Assembly: GCA_043228905.1 (NCBI GenBank)
Contig: JBHGNT010000002.1
Span: forward strand, 25,048,001 to 25,112,000
Direction: 5' to 3'
Length of the DNA: 64,000 bases
From: Azolla caroliniana
Taxonomy: Eukaryota > Polypodiophyta
Shown: piece by piece, positions 11,403 through 23,116 of the stretch
How positions within the stretch are numbered: position 1 is the stretch's first letter
Layout of the letters: each line of letters starts with the position of its first letter
Made by a program: the position numbers and the translations under genes
The notes under the pieces: generated by a model
Told to the model about the DNA's origin: nothing
What the model saw: only the letters and a program-made list of their open reading frames with translations
The model's database searches: none

Positions 11403-11803
11403 TGTTGGGAGACAGGTCCCTCCGGATGGGAAGGGAGAAGAACAGTGCTGATGAACAAACTCGGCCGAGGTCGAAACCGGATGACGTGTACCCGGTTACG
11501 GAGAGCCGGATGGTGCAGACCCGGTGAGAACCGGATGAGGAGTACCCGGCTACGGAGAGCCGGATGGTGCAGACCCGGTGAGAACCGGATGAGGAGTACC
11601 CGGCTACAAAGAGCCAGATGGTGAAGACCCGGTGAGGAGTGCTCACCGGATGAAGAGACATATTCGTAAATATGTTTCTGAGAGTCCATCGAGGCTATAT
11701 TTGTAAATAGCCGAAAAGTCATATTAGTATAAATATGACTTAGGGCAAACTTTTAGTGTGTGTTGTTATTCTTGTCTGCGGGAGATCAGAGCGCGTAACT
11801 GTG

Positions 11804-11840
<37 letters not shown>

Positions 11841-12110
11841 TGTTGCCTCTGTTGAAACCGCCGCCTGTGGCGAAGATCGTGAGCACAAGGTCGTTGCCTC
11901 CGTGAACTCACTATTGTACATTCTAACATAATGATAGTTTGCAGCCTGTGGGCTGCCGTGGTTTTTTTTCCCTAATTTGGGGTTTTCCACGTAAACATCC
12001 TGTGTACTATTCTCTTCTTTGTGTCGTGCATTTATTTCCCATTTTCTATGTATGATTCTAAGTTCGGTTGTGGCCGAGCGTTGCGTATAGGGAGCGTGCA
12101 GTTCCTGTCA
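11403..12110 (+). repeat. 5' LTR of Copia B2, with a 54-bp minisatellite
   Basis: The LTR begins TGTTGGGAGACAGG and ends AGTTCCTGTCA. Within U3, at about 11475-11640, a 54-bp unit is repeated nearly three times (unit starts at 11526 and 11580). The solo LTR at 177-818 and the 3' LTR at 16993 carry fewer copies. A TATAAATA box follows near 11730, then a GA microsatellite near 11806-11838. Confidence 0.92.
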
Positions 12111-15100
12111 AGTGGTATCAGAGCGAAACGACACAGAAAATGGACAAATCGTTGGGCAGCATGTTCAAGCTCACCAGCTCCAACTATTCAGTGTGGAAGT
12201 CGAAGATGAGGGATATGCTCGTGGTTAAAGATCTTTGGTTGCCAGTTCAGTTTGGGGACAAGAGACCAGACAAAATCGATGCCACGGTATGGGAGGTGAT
12301 GCACATGAAGACAACAGCGTACATACGGTGCTTCATCGACATGAGCCTATACAACAACTTCAATGAAGAGAGCAAGGCTCCTGAGCTCTGGGGGAGAAGA
12401 TCGACATTATGTTTCAGAACAAAAATGTTGTTAATCAGGTTTCGGTATTCCGGAAGCTAGTAAGACTCCGGTACCAAGATGGCTCCAGCATGGCGGAGCA
12501 CATGAATGCCTTCCAGGGGCTAATCCACCAGGCAACTTCATTGGAAGTACCTCTCGCCGATGAGGTACTAGCGCTACTCCTGCTCGGTTCCCTCCCGGAT
12601 AGCTGGGAGACGTTGGTTGTCACTTTGGGCAACGCCGGGCCGGAAGGAAAGCGGTTATCCCTAGCAAGAGTAAAGTCGAGCTTGCTAGATGAGGAGGCGC
12701 ATCGGAAAGATAAAGATACGAGCTCCGACTCCAAAGCGCTCCTTACCGAATCGGAACGCGGAAGACATAGAAACCGTAGTCCCTAGAACCGGGAGAAGTC
12801 GGGGACACGGTCAAAGTCTAGGGGGAGGCCTACTTGCTTCTATTGCGGCAAGCCGGGACACTTCCAAAAGAACTATTGGCATTTTCGAAAAGACAAGGAA
12901 ACCGACGATACCGATTCGAAGCGGACCCCGGACCGGAACGGTAAAGACCGGAGGGGGCCGGAGCGGAAGGGAACGACGGCAATCGCGGCAAGTGAAGAAA
13001 AGTTGATGCTCATCACCGAGGAGAGTGAGATAAACCTTGCCGGCGACGAGACGACCTGGGTGGTCGACTCCGGAGCGTCGTTCCACCTTACCCCGGACCG
13101 GAAATGCTTCTCATTCTACTCGGCCGGTGATCACGACTGTGTCCGGATGGGGAATGAAAGTAAATGCCGAATTGTCGGCATAGGAGACGTGTGGCTGACA
13201 ACACCAACCGGATGCAAGTTGCTGTTGAAGGATGTCCGACACGTTCCGGAGGTTCGTCTGAACCTGATATCAGCCGATCGGCTAGATGATGAAGGCTACA
13301 CGGGTAGCATCCGGAACGATGTCATGAAGTTCAGCAAAGGGAGCTTGATTGTGGCTCAGGTCCGGAAGGTCAACACACTATACTTGATGAATGCCCGGTT
13401 ATGTTCGGAAGAAGTGAACGTGGCATCCGACACTGCCGGTGAGCTGTGGCACAAGAGGCTGTGTCATATGAGCGAGAAGGGGATGAAGAGGCTTGCAAAC
13501 GACAACCTCATTCCAGTGAAGAACGTGCACTTGGAGAAGTGCACTGATTGTCTGGCCGGTAAGCAAAACCGGACCTCCTTCCGACCAAGGCCACCGATGA
13601 GACATAATGCACCACTAGAGTTGGTGCATACGGATGTGTGTCAAGTAGACATGAAGTCACATGCCGGAGCGCAGTACTTCGTGACGTTCATAGATAACCA
13701 CAGCCGGAAGCTATGGGCCACACCATTGAAGATGAAGGATCAGGTGCTATCCGTCTTCAAAGAGTTCCATGCGAAAGTGGAAAGAGAAACCGGCTGGAAG
13801 CTGAAGACGGTTCGAGTAGATAACGGAGGAGAATACCGGGGGCAATTCGAGGAGTACTGCCGCTCGAAGGGAATCCGGCTCGAATTTACTGTGCCGAAGA
13901 CGCCGGAACTAAACGGACTGGCCGAGAGGATGAACCAGACCATAATGGAGAGGGCCCGGAGTATGCTAGTGCATGCAAAACTACCCAAGATGTTTTGGGT
14001 TGAGGCATTGTCGACGACGACATATGTGATAAATAGATCACCCTCAGTACCCTTGGACGGAGACACGCCACAGAGAGTATGGACCGGTAAGGAAGTATCC
14101 TAGCGGCATTTGAAGGTGTTCGGGTGTCTCACGTACGTGCATGTAGCTAAGGACCGGAGAGGAAAGTTAGATCCAAAGACCCGGCCATGCATATTCCTCG
14201 GTTACGGTGACGATGAGTTTGGCTACCGATTGTGGGACCTGGTCAACAAGAAGGTATTCCAGAGTCGAGATATTATCTTCATGGAGGACAAGATGCTCGC
14301 CGACTGGGAGTCGGAGAAGAAGATAATGAACTCTGAGTCGACCGGTAAGGATCGACTCTACGATGAGCAGATCCAACCGGCAAGAGACCGGTTAGCACTC
14401 GAGGGACCAGCCGGTTACGGTGAGGATACCAAACAGGCTGAAGAAGAAGTAGAGGAAGCTGAAATCGGAACCGGCCAAGACCCCGAATCAGATTCGGACG
14501 AAGAGCAAATGGAGGAGCCGGTTACCAAAGCCCAAAGACGGAGATATCCTCTCAGAGAGAGAAGGGGCCCCCGGAGATTTCTGGATGCAGAGCATGTGTT
14601 GCTAACCAACGAGGGGGAGCTAGAAAGCTTCGAAGAAGCGAAGGATGACACCCACAGCCGCAAATGGCTAAGTGCCATGCTGGATGAGATGGATTCCCTG
14701 CATGAAAACCATACGTACGAATTGGTGGAGTTGCCGAAAGGAAAGCGGGCACTCCGAAACAAGTGGGTGTACAAGTTGAAACCGGGAGATGCCGGCAACC
14801 CCCCGGATACAAAGCCAGGATCGTGGTGAAGGGGTCCCAGCAGAAAAAGGGCGTGGACTTTGACGAGATATTTGCCCCGGTAGTAAAGATGACCTCCATC
14901 CGGACGATGCTGAGTATAGCGGCAAGCATGGACCTCGAGGTAGAACAGCTGGACGTGAAGACAGCATTCCTTCACGGCGACCTCGAAGAGGAGATCTACA
15001 TGCAGCAACCGGAGAGATTTGTGGAGAAAGGGAAGGAGCACCTGGTATGCCGGCTGAAGAAGAGCCTGTACGAACTGAAGCAGGCTCCCCGGCAATGGTA

Positions 15101-15639
15101 CCGAAAGTTTGACTCCTTCATGACCGATCAAGGGTACAACAAGACGCAGGCCGATCACTGTGTGTTTGTGAAGAGGTTCGAAGGAGGCGACTTCCTGATA
15201 CTCCTTCTGTACGTGGACGACATGTTGATCGTCGGACGGGATCAAGCCAAAATACGGATGCTGAAGAAGGCTCTCACCCGGACCTTCTCAATGGAAGACT
15301 TGGGTCCGGCAAGACAAATGTTGGGGATGCATATCATCCGGAACCGGTCAATGAAGCAATTGTGGCTGTCACAGGAGAAGTACGTGACAAAGGTGCTTCA
15401 ACGGTTCAACATGTCAGATGCGAAACCGGTCGGATCGACACTTCCGGCAAACTGTAGGCTATCCGGTAAGCAAAGCCCGAAGACGAAAGCAGAGACGGCA
15501 GATATGATGAAGATTCCATATGCCTCTGCCGTCGGGAGCTTGATGTACGCAATGGTGTGTACCCAACCGGATATAGGATACGCAATCGGAGTGGTGAGCT
15601 GGTTTATGAGCAATCCCGGCAAGGAGCACTGGAACGCGG

Positions 15640-16430
15640 TGTCGTGCCTTTCGGCTCCGGATCGTTGCGTGAGTCGGGTGGGAACCACTGAGGTTTTGGA
15701 CTAGGAGAAAGAAGAATATGAGATGAGGCTAGTAATGAATAGATTATTACAAAGAGAGATAGAAATTTCGTGAATCCCACGAGTGTATTGTATTCGATTA
15801 ATCAATATTTAGATAAGAATATGTATTTAGATTGAAAGAAAGATATAAGAAACTTGTGAATCCCACAAGTATAGATTATATTATTTTCGTGAATCCCACG
15901 ATTATATTAATCGGTTGGTGTTTTCGGAAATATATCCAATTTCCAAATATTTCACACACCTATTACATTGTGCTCCCCATCCTTATGTAGTGATGAGAGA
16001 GACTAAGCATAGCTACATGCTTTTTTCTAATATGTTCATGCACACTAAATGTGCATGTGATGCTTTTCTAAACCTTGCTTTTATTTGCTAAATATAGTGC
16101 TCATGCACGCTAGATGTGCATGAGTCACTTTTTAGTTGCTTGCGTTTTTTTTCTATAAAATATTCACGCACTCTAAAAATGCATGATTTACCTTTTAATA
16201 AAGGTAGGCGTAAATAAAGCACTTATAGTTATTAAATCTATTTATAAAATATTAAAGATAAGGTAGCATAATGGTAAAGTTGAGGTTTGGCTACGTGGAG
16301 GTACAAGGTTCGAATCTTGCCCTATGCACGTGATAAATATCTTGATATTCTTATTTTATTTATTTATATGTAATTAAATCAGTTATATTATTTTTACTTT
16401 TTCACGTAGTGTACGAAATACACTACGACA
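15640..16430 (-). repeat. Solo LTR of a Gypsy D-type element inserted in Copia B2
   Basis: A 791-bp AT-rich insertion interrupts B2 RNase H. It begins TGTCGTGCC and ends CTACGACA, and is flanked by a duplication GCGG at 15636-15639 and 16431-16434. On the minus strand it starts TGTCGT followed at once by a 9-bp inverted repeat (16405-16413 with 16419-16427), the same design as the D3 LTR at 25271. It carries a tRNA-like module antisense to the LTR and several palindromes. No internal domain is present. The family assignment is inference from the shared architecture and the 4-bp duplication. Confidence 0.8.
16257..16328 (+). other. tRNA-like module inside the solo LTR
   Basis: An A-box-like TAGCATAATGG (16264-16274) and a B-box GGTTCGAATC (16307-16316) lie in tRNA-like spacing. 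The ends 16258-16265 and 16318-16325 can pair as an acceptor-like stem with seven of eight pairs, including one G-T. Arms between are degenerate and the 3' end lacks a clear tRNA terminus. This is a tRNA-derived segment, not a working tRNA gene, and it is antisense to the LTR that holds it. Confidence 0.6.
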
Positions 16431-16992
16431 GCGGTCAAATGGATACTCCGGTATTTGAAGGGCACTTCAAATATGTGTCTCCGATTCGGCTCCGGAAAAC
16501 CTCAACTTGATGGTTTCACCGATTCGGACATGTCGGCTGATGTGGATACCAACCGGTCTACATCCAGGTATGTAATGACATATGCAGGGGGAGCTGTCTC
16601 GTGGCAGTCGAGGCTGCAGAAGACGGTTGCATTGTCAACCACGGAGGCAGAGTACATGGCGGCTGTGGAAGCCGGCAAGGAAATATTATGGATGAAGGAC
16701 TTCATCTGAGAGCTCGGTATTCGGCAAGATGAATACCGACTCTATTGCGACAGTCAAAGTGCCATCCATCTTGCTAAGAATGCGGCCTACCATTCCCGGA
16801 CGAAGCATATCCAACGAAGATATCATTGGATTCGGGAAAGAGTAGATGACCAGGAGTTTGCACTGACGAAGATCCACACGGCCGAGAACAGGTCAGATAT
16901 GCTGACCAAAGTGCTGATACCCGACAAGCTGGATGCATGCCGGAAGAGGATCGGACTAGTAAGACACCCCATGCCGGAGTGAAGGGGGAGTT

Positions 16993-17445
16993 TGTTGGGA
17001 GACAGGTCCCTCCGGATGGGAAGGGAGAAGAACAGTGTTGATGAACAAACTCGGCCGAGGCCGAAACCGGATGATGTGTACCCGGTTACGGAGAGCCGAA
17101 TGGTGCAGACCTGGTAAGAACCGGATGAGGAGTACCCGGATGAGGAGTACCCGGCTACAGAGAGCCGGATGGTGAAGACCCAGTGAGGAGTGCTCACCGG
17201 ATGAAGAGACATATTCGTAAATATGTTTCTGAGAGTCCATCGAGGCTGTATTTGTAAATATCTGAAAATTCATATTAGTATAAATATGACTTAGGGCAAA
17301 CTTTTAGTGTGTGTTGTTATTCTTGTCTGCGTGAGATCAGAGCACGTAACTGTGTACAGAGAGAGAGAGAGAGGAAGAGGTCGTTGCCTCTGTTGAAACC
17401 GCCGCTTGTGGCGAAGATCGTGAGCACGAGGTTGTAGCCTCCGTG
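16993..17445 (+). repeat. Truncated 3' LTR of Copia B2
   Basis: It starts TGTTGGGAGACAGG directly after the polypurine tract and is colinear with 11403 onward until the sequence GCCTCCGTG at 17445, where the C1 LTR starts. About 250 bp of the LTR 3' end are missing. It has fewer copies of the 54-bp repeat than the 5' LTR. Confidence 0.92.
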
Positions 17446-17630
17446 TGTCGAATACAAGTGTATAATGGACGTATTCACACTATCCCTTTGTATAGCTCAA
17501 GTTTGGGCCATTTGTGTAATTAGCATAAAGGGTAGTTGCCCTAAGTTGTCACTATATAAAGTGACCTAGTAACCTTTTTGTAAGGTTGGTTGTATCATTG
17601 TTTTCTATTGAATAGAAAGACTCTTTTGTG

Positions 17631-17699
<69 letters not shown>

Positions 17700-17785
17700 A
17701 CGATCTTAGAAACTGTCATACGCAGGGTACTCAACCCCAATCGAATGCTACTTGATCTTCCGCATTGACGGCCTTGTCTACAACA
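17446..17785 (+). repeat. 5' LTR of Copia C1
   Basis: The 340-bp LTR runs from TGTCGAATAC to TCTACAACA. A TATATAAA box is at 17553-17560. A perfect CT microsatellite of about 64 bp lies near 17632-17695, twice as long as in the 3' LTR. The primer site TGGTATCAGAGC follows 2 nt downstream at 17788-17799. Confidence 0.94.
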
Positions 17786-18645
17786 TCTGGTATCAGAGCA
17801 GAGGTTCCTCAACCCGCTGTCGGCCGTCGTCTCAGCCTGCACAGCATTCGGTCCGGAGGGGGAAGATATGAAGTCGGTTCTGTATGCACCGGCAGTCGGC
17901 TCCCTTATGTACCTGATGGTCGCGACACGGCCTCTCAGCCTGCACAGCATTCGGTTCTTCGCGTCATCACAGCCTGCACAGTATTCGGCCTTTCGCTTCA
18001 TCCTAGTCTGCAAAGCATACGGCTTCTTGCGTCATTCGAAGAAACAGAGAAGAAGAAGAAAAACGAGGCTTGCATCTCATCACGTTAGATCATCTTCGCT
18101 TGGAGTAAGCCAGCCGGTTGTACTCTGTTCCTTGTGATCGTAACCGCTCGAGGTGAAATCCCCTTGTGCAACATTGACACGATCGTGCTCCACTCGGGTA
18201 AACGGCATCCGAAGAGGTCATCAAACGCTGCTCGCCGCTCATTGTAACCACTCGGTGCAGATCGGTCTCAAGACAACAACCCCAATTCGTGCTTCATCCG
18301 GCTAATCGACATTCGGGAGGATCAGTTGGATCCGTCTCTCTCGTCGCTGCAGTCACCCGAAGCAGAATCGGTCCAGAACAATCGGTTTCAATAATCGGTA
18401 TTTGGCATATATATTCGGAAGCGAACCGGGCTCACTCCGACTCGGCAACATTCGGGAAGACCAGTCGGTTCTGTCCCTCAAGTTACCGGAGTCAATTCGA
18501 GCAAGTTCAACAATACATATATCCGAAGCCGAACCGATTCGGGTTCAAATCCGACTAGAACGATATCGGGTGAGCCAACCGGCTGCACTCCAACAAGGTT
18601 CGTAGTCAACTCCGAACCGAGCTTCGTCAACCGAAACCAAATTTG
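17786..18645 (+). promoter_or_regulatory. Long untranslated leader of C1 with minisatellite and RT-derived patch
   Basis: About 850 bp separate the LTR from the gag ATG at 18646. Near 17830-18040 a unit of the CAGCCTGCACAGCATTCGG type recurs imperfectly about four times. Between the first two copies lies a patch (17849-17932) matching the element's own pol at 21969-22075. No coding frame of note is present. The leader may contain packaging signals, but none can be named from sequence alone. Confidence 0.75.
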
Positions 18646-21600
18646 ATGGCATCAACATCCGGCTCGTCAGAAATGAGTCTACGAAAGTTCGATGGATCGA
18701 ACTTCAATTTCTGGAAGGAGCAAATGCAGGACTATCTCATAGTCAAGGGGCAAATCGATCCCATCGAAAATGAAGAACCTCCAGAAGGATACAAACCAAT
18801 TGAGTGGCAGAAGCTGGACAGAATCGTCCGCGCCACGATTCGGATGCACCTATCGGAATCGGTATACTTTACGGTGCAATCGTGTACGACAGCATTCGAA
18901 CTGTGGAAAACACTGTCGGACACCTACGAAAAGAAGGTCGCTGCAACAAAGATGTTTTTGATCTGGCGCCTCTACAACTTGCGGATGAAAGAATCAGACT
19001 CGGTTCAAGCACATCTCAATGAGTACGAAAGCATAAGCTCCCAAATCTCATCTCAGGGGACGGCAATCGAGGATGAACTCAGAGCAATGATACTCATGAG
19101 CAGCCTTCCCTCATCATGGGAAACTTTCGTCACAACCGTGTGCAACGCGTCAACCACGGCTGTTAAATACTCCGAAGTCACGAGCGCAATCCTGACAGAA
19201 GCAGCTCGGAGAAAGTCTTTCGCCAAAGACTCAACAGACGACGCTTATGTAGTACAAGGTTCGACAGACCGATCGAACATACGAGGAAGAGATTCCTCAC
19301 GGCAGCCGAACAATCAGCGAAGACGGAGCCAGTCACGGGATAACCGAATCTGCAACTATTGCAAGAAACCCGGACACATCAAAGCCGACTGCCGCGCACT
19401 CAAGAACAAGAACGACAAGTCTCAGAAATCAGACAAGAAGAGTGGCCGGCATGAGGAGATCAATTACGTCAGCTTCTCAGCTGATGTGCTACCAAACGAC
19501 CCGAATATACTATCAATCGAAAATCCAGTCGGATCAGAAGTTCTGCTCACGACTGAAGAATCGAGCACATGGCTCTTAGATTCGAGCGCGTCATTTCACG
19601 TGACTCCTCATCGATCCCAATTTCAGCAATATACGATCCGTCACTCTGACTCAGTTCGAGTCGGCAACTCGCAACACTGCGACATCATTGGAATCGGCAC
19701 AGTAGAGCTCAACCTTGCAGGTGGCTCTACACTTGTACTTCACAATGTCCGACATGTACCCGAGCTCTCAAGGCCATTGATCTCAGTCGGACAACTAGAT
19801 GAAGACGGCATTCGTGCCGGTTTTTCTTCGGGAGGGTGGACACTCCACAGGGGGAACCTCCTGCTTGCTAGAGGACCCAAGATACACTCACTGTATCCGT
19901 TACATGTTACGCTCAGAGAGGGTAACCTGTTTTTGGTGGATATTCCTGTGTCATCACTATGGCACAGAAGATTAGGACACCTCAGCAAGGCCGGCATTAC
20001 GCACCTATCTAGAGCCAGATACATCCCTAAACTCTCCTTCTCGGACCATCAATTCTGCGAACATTGCCAGTATGGCAAACAAGCAGCCGCATCACACCCG
20101 ACATCAGCACCAAGAGAAACGAGACCTCTCGATTTAGTCCACTCGGACGTCTGTGGCCCAATGCCGCATCAGTCTCTCGGCGGTGCCTCTTACTTCGTCA
20201 GTTTTATTGACGATTCGACTCGAAAGGTGTGGGCTTATCCAATTCGCACCAAAGATCGTGTCTTCTCGATCTTCTCCGATTGGCTCGCTATGGTGGAAAA
20301 TCAAACTGACCGAAAACTGAAATGCTTTCGGACCGACAATGGGGGAGAGTTCAAATCAGAAGAATTCGTCAAATTCTGCCGACAACGCGGCATCCGACGT
20401 GAATTTACGGCACCACACAGTCCGGAGCAAAACGGGATTGCAGAACGCATGAATCGGACAATCCAAGAACGGATAGTTTCCATGCTCCAACACTCCGGAC
20501 TGTCGGATGGCTTCTGGGCAGAGGCTCTACTCACGACAGTACACATAATCAATATGTCGCCAAGCAGACCTCTAGGACTTCAAATTCCTCAGGAACTATG
20601 GATCGGCAGTAAGCCGAATTACGACAAGCTGAGGATCTTCGGATGCGAGGCGTACGCCCTTATTCCGAAAGATGATCGCCGAAAACTTGCACCTCGGTCC
20701 AGGAAATGCATTTTCCTTGGATATGGATCAGACGGCGAAATGGGATACCGACTCTGGGACCCCGAACGCAGACAAATCATTCGAAGTTCGGACGTTGTGT
20801 TCAACGAGTCGGCTATGAATCCATCAGTCAAAACACCGATCGAAGTCCGAAGGGTAACATTTTCCGATGTGCCGACCCTTCAAGAAGGCCCCGCTCTTAA
20901 CACACGGTCAGCTTCACGGGTAGCTGAACCTTACACTACCGACTCGGACAACTCCGACTCGGCACAGCAGAATAATTCGCTTTCGAACCATCCGACCTCG
21001 ATACCCGATACGACCAGTCCAGTCATACCTCGACGATCCGAGAGACTGTCGCAACCTCCGGAGAGGTATTCTCCTGGAATTTTCTTCACCGACGCCGGCG
21101 AACCGACGTCTTACGAAGAAGCATCGAGATCTGTCGATTCAGCCACCTGGCATCTGGCGATGGAGTCAGAAATGCACTCCATTCGGGCAAACAAGACTTG
21201 GGATCTGGTCGAATTACCTAAGAATCGACGTGCTCTTCCTTGCAAGTGGGTTTATCGACTAAAAGAGACGTCTGATTCGACCACCCCAAAGTACAAGGCC
21301 AGATTAGTTGCAAAGGGCTTCCGACAAGAATATGGCGTCGACTTCGACGAGATTTTTTCACCAGTGGTGAAAATGACAACCCTTCGTTTTCTACTCGGCG
21401 TAGTGGCAGCCGACAACTTGGAGCTGATTCAGCTAGATGTCAAAACAGCCTTCCTCCATGGTGATCTTGAAGAGGAAATTTATATGGAGCAGCCAAAAGG
21501 CTTCGTGGCAACTGGCCAAGAACATCTAGTCTGCCGACTTAGGAAGAGTCCATACGGCCTCAAACAGGCACCGCGACAATGGTACAAGAAGTTCGACGAC

Positions 21601-22699
21601 TTCATCCAATCGATCGGCTTCTCAAAAAGCGATGAGAACCATTGTCTTTTTACCAACACAGCTCAAGATGGATCACCCATCTTCCTCATCATTTACGTGG
21701 ACGACATGCTAATTTCTGGACGCCACGCGAGCGAACTTGCCGATCTCGTTCGGCAATTGCGGTTGAAGTTTGCCATGAAGGACCTCGGTCCGGCACGACA
21801 CATACTTGGCATGAAGATTAGTCGGCATCGCGATAAACGACATCTTTTTTTGTCTCAGACCGACTATATCGGACGTGTCTTGGAACGCTTCAACATGCAA
21901 TCAGCCAAATCTGCTTCAACCCCGCTCCCCATCAATCTTCGGCTCTCTCAGCGAGACTGCCCGACATCCGGTCCGGAGGGGGAAGATATGAAGTCGGTTC
22001 CGTATGCACCGGCAGTCGGTTCCGTATGCACCGGCAGTCGGCTCCCTTATGTACCTGATGGTCGCGACACGGCCTGATATCTCTCATGCCGTAGGAGTCG
22101 TTAGCAGATTTATGCACAATCCTGGCCGATCGCATTGGAACGCAGTCAAGCATGTGTTGAGATATCTGGCTGGCACAAAAGACCACGGCATTCTTTTCGG
22201 TCCGAACTCAACCTCAGGCGTAGTCGGTTACACCGACTCGGACTTCGCCGGCTGTATAGACAGTCGGAAATCAACAACTGGATACTGCTTCAAATTCGGC
22301 AATGGAGCAATTTCGTGGAAGTCGAAACTTCAGGAGTGCACAGCGACCTCAACGACCGAAGCAGAATATGTAGCTGCGTCCGACGCTGCAAAAGAAGCTT
22401 TGTGGCTCGGCCGGCTGGCGCACACGTTTCGACAAGTCGACCATGACTCGGCCCCAGTTGTCTATAGCGACAGTCAAGGTGTTGTTGCCTTGTCGAAAAA
22501 TCCGGTTCACCACAACGCCTCCAAACATATCGATGTTCGATATCACTTCGTTCGGGACTGCGTCATTTCAGGGAAAATCGGTCTAGAGAAAATATCCACA
22601 ACCGACAATGTCGCAGATGGAATGACCAAGTGTCTTTCGGCAGACCGCTTTCGGTCCCTTCGGCATCAGATGGGCGTAACGACGAACCAGTCCGGTTAG
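18646..22699 (+). pseudogene. Copia gag-pol of C1, broken by a 22-bp duplication
   Basis: ATG 18646 opens a frame of about 1140 codons that stops at 22075-22077; the rest continues in another frame from about 22004 to TAG 22697-22699. Domains in order are gag, a zinc knuckle (CNYCKKPGHIKADC, near 19350), protease near 19579, GAG-pre-integrase, integrase (HSDV, TDNGGEF, SPEQNGIAERMNRT), reverse transcriptase (YVDDMLISG near 21694) and RNase H (DSDFAG, TEAEYVAA). The cause of the break is a tandem copy of GGTTCCGTATGCACCGGCAG plus TC at 21996-22017 and 22018-22039. The protease reads DSSAS instead of the usual DSGAS. All other motifs look intact, so this is a recent loss of function. Confidence 0.93.
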
Positions 22700-22880
22700 A
22701 GCTGGACACAGTGCAGGATGGTTTCAGACAACCGACATCAGTTCCTTAATGATCGGCTTCAACTCTTCCGACCCGACCAGTTCGGTCTTCTGCCTTCGGA
22801 CCCTGCCGACTCAAACAAAAACTGATATGTCCGAGAACCTAGGTTTATACCTGTAATCTTAGATAACCCATGTATACGCC

Positions 22881-22893
22881 CATTACGGGGGAG
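22881..22893 (+). promoter_or_regulatory. Polypurine tract region of C1
   Basis: CATTACGGGGGAG directly precedes the 3' LTR at 22894. The same tract, in reverse complement, lies at 2850-2862 beside the C2 LTR. It primes plus-strand synthesis in this family by analogy with other LTR elements. Confidence 0.8.
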
Positions 22894-23078
22894 TGTCGAA
22901 TACAAGTGTATAATGGACGTATTCACACTATCCCTTTGTATAGCTCAAGTTTGGGCCATTTGTGTAATTAGCATAAAGGGTAGTTGCCCTAAGTTGTCAC
23001 TATATAAAGTGACCTAGTAACCTTTTTGTAAGGTTGGTTGTATCATTGTTTTCTATTGAATAGAAAGACTCTTTTGTG

Positions 23079-23116
<38 letters not shown>

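Larger units (their letters stand above)
12140..16982 (+). pseudogene. Broken Copia gag-pol of copy B2
   Basis: ATG at 12140 opens a frame (MDKSLGSMFKL) similar in layout to A. Breaks seen are a frameshift near 12400, TAG at 12787, TAG at 14101-14103, a frameshift near 14810, the inserted solo LTR at 15640-16430 and TGA at 16707-16709. The last Cys of the zinc knuckle is replaced by Tyr (near 12870). The protease DSGAS (near 13070), integrase and the YVDDMLIVG region (near 15210) are still readable. RNase H resumes after the insertion at 16435. The frame would end at TGA 16980-16982, matching the A stop position. It is not functional. Confidence 0.93.
11403..17445 (+). mobile_element. Ty1/Copia element family B, copy B2 (decayed, 3' LTR truncated)
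   Basis: B2 inserted into C2. It has a 708-bp 5' LTR, a primer site TGGTATCAGAGC at 12113-12124, a broken gag-pol, a polypurine tract and a 453-bp remnant of the 3' LTR. A Gypsy-type solo LTR is inserted at 15640-16430. The 3' LTR is cut at 17445 by the first base of the C1 element, and the expected remainder is not found on the far side of C1. The left flank is TGTAG; no matching right flank exists, so the target duplication cannot be confirmed. Confidence 0.92.

Noticed and set aside
16257-16328. A functional tRNA gene
   Set aside because: Arms are degenerate, the acceptor stem has a mismatch, and it lies inside a solo LTR bounded by a target duplication.
17632-17695. CT repeat as a regulatory array
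   Set aside because: Its length differs between the two LTRs of the same element, as expected for an ordinary microsatellite.
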